In this document: in pieces, positions 22,101-24,140 of the stretch | Position numbering within the stretch: position 1 is the first letter of the stretch | Layout: each line of letters begins with the position of its first letter | Source of the DNA: Oehlia diaphana | Taxonomy: Eukaryota; Glomeromycota; Glomeromycetes; Glomerales; Glomeraceae | NCBI GenBank assembly: GCA_003833135.1 | Contig: QZLH01000898.1 | Span: 13,301-37,440, forward strand | Direction: 5' to 3' | Length of the DNA stretch: 24,140 nucleotides | Position numbers and translations under genes: made by a program | The notes under the pieces: generated by a model | Database searches by the model: none | What the model saw: only the letters and a program-made list of their open reading frames with translations | What the model was told of the DNA's origin: nothing

Positions 22101-22842
22101 CTAGACATCGAACGAACTGTTGGGCTAAGTTCTTAAGTGAGCACTGAATAAGCAGTTCAATACTGATTAATAAACATACTTTTCAAAATCTCACGTGATT
22201 TTCTTTTTTTCATTATGTCAAACGAATCAGATTCTTCCATCTCCTCAAGATGAGTCCAGAATTTCGATTTTGAACGATAATATTTTAAAATATTTGCGGT
22301 GTCATCTTAAAAAGCCTTAAGGGTGAATGTTTGCTAAAAGCAGTGAAAGAGAAAGTTGAAATAGGGGATTTAAATAGTACTTCAACTCATGCGGTAAACT
22401 ACAAAAAATTTCCATAAAGAGAAATAAGACACGGTTTAATTCCGAGTATATATCCGCGGCGCAGCTAAATTATTGGTTGAAAATTGTTAACCCAGAATTG
22501 ATTTCACGCTTATTATATTTCACACAAAACTTTTGGTTTTTATGGGATTTCCTTAATATTTATTTCATTTTACTTGTTCATAATTAGCCCATCATATATA
22601 TTAAAATCTTTCTATTATTTTTCCAACTCCCAACTTTCCCAACTTGTTTCTACACGCATTGAATGATAAATAACTTCACGTGAACGGGGAACCCATGTAT
22701 TATAAACTCGGGATTATGATAATACAAATTTATTCAAATGTTATATAGAAAAATATCTAAATATTATAATAATAATAATAATAATAATATATATATAAAT
22801 ATTAAAAATCTAAAATTCTATAACAAAATACATAAACATATA
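19111..22842. other. 3.7-kb gene-poor interval
   Basis: Stops break all frames; the longest open stretches (62 codons at 19870, 85 codons complementary to 21838-22095) show no recognisable domain. No tRNA or rRNA signature was found. It includes the SH3-gene promoter at the left and the BTB-gene 3' flank at the right, where an (AAT)n/(AT)n microsatellite lies at about 22765-22800. Base composition is patchier and locally less AT-rich than elsewhere, and five CACGTG palindromes lie between 20309 and 22682. It may be old transposon residue or regulatory DNA; I cannot tell which. Confidence 0.5.
21888..22077. repeat. Imperfect ~25-bp inverted repeat, 190 bp end to end
   Basis: The left arm ACTGCCCAAAAAATTCCGGC (from 21888) is matched by the complement of 22051-22077, which begins AGTGACACCCAAAAAAATTC. 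A short direct repeat CAGTCCCAAT also occurs just outside, near 21855 and 22088. It resembles the ends of a small DNA transposon, but no flanking target duplication is visible. Confidence 0.35.
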
Positions 22843-23739
22843 TTAGATATTATTATCTATATATTCATTTAAATTTATAGCTTCTTTGATCTTTTTATAA
22901 ACATTTTGATCAAAACTTTGTTTAAATGGTTTAATCTTGATAGAATAATCTTGTTTTGTAATATATTCAAATTTAATATGAGGTAAAAAAGGTTCCAAAG
23001 ATTTTCCCAAACAATAAAAATCATCAATATTCCAATCTTTTATATCCTTATTCTTTAAATTAGATTTTGCCATACACCATTTTAAAATACAATCCCAAAT
23101 TTCAATCTCATCTATAACAATATCAACCCTTTTTACTAAATATAATAAAGTTTCTTTATCTAAACCAATAAAATCATCAGCTCTAAATATTATATGAGGT
23201 AATTCAGTTACAATATTTTTAACATATTTTCTTAATTTAGTAAAATTTGAATATTGAGAAGTAACATCATAAAAATGAGTGAAATATCTTTGTATTGAAT
23301 TTTGAGTTTGTTTAAGAAATATATCTTGTAAATAATCTATTATTTCAAAGAAATTTAATTCATCAGCAGCGATCAATACATCCAAAATAAATTTAGGTTC
23401 TTGAGAATCTATATTATCAAGAATTCCACCATATATATATCTTAAAATTATATTAAAAACTTTAGGTGAAATATTTTTCTTTTCAATAATAATTTGTTTT
23501 TTTTTAATAAAATTTGTTGATGATAATAATTTTTTAAAATAATTTGATCTTTGATTTAATATAAAAGAATGTGCGTAAAATTCTTTATAATTATCTTCAT
23601 GACCAATTTTTATTAATACATCAAAATTATTACTATTTTCTAATAATTCTAAATAATGTTTTGATAAATCAAAAAAAAATGATTTTTTTGAAATTATTGA
23701 TAAATTTTTCTTTAATAAGGCTTGTTTTTCGGATGTCAT
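22843..23739 (-). CDS. BTB-BACK domain protein, no TLD or Kelch part
   Basis: Single exon, 298 residues, from the ATG at 23739. The frame stays open upstream to another ATG at 23874, but that extension is translated homopolymer, so I chose MTSEKQALL. The BTB/POZ domain is at about 28-140 (NNFDVLIKIG, then EFYAHSFILNQRSNYF, then LRYIYGG), followed by a BACK domain at about 145-255 (LFLKQ..., DIVIDEIEIWDCILKWCMAK). In other eukaryotes such proteins are often substrate adaptors for Cullin-3 ubiquitin ligases. Glomeromycotina carry very many, commonly with a C-terminal TLD or Kelch domain; here the protein stops soon after BACK, and the DNA downstream shows no such domain. It is intact as an open frame, so it may be a natural short form or a truncated paralogue. 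Lys/Asn/Ile-rich codons follow the AT bias. Confidence 0.85.
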   Translation of the reverse strand: MTSEKQALLKKNLSIISKKSFFFDLSKHYLELLENSNNFDVLIKIGHEDNYKEFYAHSFILNQRSNYFKKLLSSTNFIKKKQIIIEKKNISPKVFNIILRYIYGGILDNIDSQEPKFILDVLIAADELNFFEIIDYLQDIFLKQTQNSIQRYFTHFYDVTSQYSNFTKLRKYVKNIVTELPHIIFRADDFIGLDKETLLYLVKRVDIVIDEIEIWDCILKWCMAKSNLKNKDIKDWNIDDFYCLGKSLEPFLPHIKFEYITKQDYSIKIKPFKQSFDQNVYKKIKEAINLNEYIDNNI

Positions 23740-23795
23740 TTTGTAAGAAGGGGAAGAAAAAGTTGAAATGTTTTGGAATTCTCGGAATTCTGGGT

Positions 23796-23828
23796 AAAAA
23801 AAAAAAAAAAAAATTTTTTTTTTTTTTT
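23796..23828. repeat. A18-T15 homopolymer palindrome
   Basis: A run of 18 A is followed directly by 15 T, 57 bp upstream of the BTB start codon. It can fold on itself completely and is a likely site of length variation or sequencing error. Confidence 0.9.
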
Positions 23829-24104
23829 GTTTATATAAAAAAATTAGGTTACAATTTATAGTTACCAATACCATTGTTCTTTTTAACCATTTTAAGAAAC
23901 TTTTTATGCGAGGGATAATAAAGCGAACAATAGAAGTGATTCCAAATATATATTCTTTATTGCGTTTTTAGGAACAATTACCGAGGAAATCTCTATTATA
24001 ATTAAAATGTGCTATAATCTAAAAGCACGTGAAATTTTAAACTAATCGGAGGAAAGGTAAAATTTTAGCGCAAGTTAAAAAAAAAATTTTTTTTCTATTT
24101 TTTT

Positions 24105-24106
<2 letters not shown>

Positions 24107-24140
<34 letters not shown>
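24107..24140. repeat. Poly-T run at the window edge
   Basis: Thirty-four consecutive T run to the end of the window. It may be a genuine homopolymer or mark where an assembly stopped or was joined. Confidence 0.9.

Larger units (their letters stand above)
23740..24140. other. 5' flank of the BTB gene, to the window edge
   Basis: Promoter and 5' leader region of the minus-strand BTB gene. It contains a mirror-like A18/T15 block at 23796-23828, one CACGTG at 24026-24031 and a terminal poly-T run. No other gene is visible. Confidence 0.5.

Noticed and set aside
23739..23874. Upstream start codon extending the BTB protein by 45 residues
   Set aside because: The extension translates the A/T homopolymer block into Lys and Phe runs; the ATG at 23739 directly precedes a normal BTB N-terminus.

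Overview
The window reads as a nuclear scaffold piece from a filamentous fungus, most likely an arbuscular mycorrhizal fungus (Glomeromycotina, Rhizophagus-like). The pointers are very AT-rich DNA, genes cut by many short introns (mostly 60-100 bp), a fungal-type lanosterol synthase, a BTB-BACK protein of the style these genomes carry in large families, and a decayed crypton-type recombinase gene surrounded by non-autonomous DNA transposons. The lineage is inferred from protein style, not from a search.

Layout. 1-5160 is a transposon graveyard. It holds palindromic tandem arrays (600-1572), a crypton/DUF3504-like recombinase pseudogene (2066-4492) split by a 779-bp hAT-like element with a perfect 8-bp target duplication (3251-4029), and a second hAT-type MITE (4802-5154), also with a perfect 8-bp duplication. 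5492-8584 (minus) is an intact 11-exon lanosterol synthase (ERG7) of 725 residues. It is divergent, across 244 bp, from a 25-exon plus-strand gene (8829-17011) for the two-cassette Ski2-like helicase ASCC3/Slh1. 17439-19110 (minus) is a 4-exon SH3 protein of the Lsb1/Pin3/Csh3 type, convergent with the helicase gene. 19111-22842 is a 3.7-kb gene-poor interval enriched in the palindrome CACGTG. 22843-23739 (minus) is a single-exon BTB-BACK gene. The window ends in a poly-T run.

The three multi-exon genes are housekeeping-type and unrelated in pathway: sterol synthesis, collided-ribosome rescue, and cortical actin/endocytosis. No operon-like logic is expected. For all three, splice phases close without internal stops; the one exception is the junction between exons 1 and 2 of the helicase gene, which I could not resolve.

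The most interesting material is in the mobile DNA. One element landed inside the codon that would supply the recombinase's catalytic tyrosine. That element carries two internal arrays of near-palindromes, and a neighbouring locus repeats the same plan with different sequences. The helicase gene also appears to use one convincing and one possible GC-AG intron.
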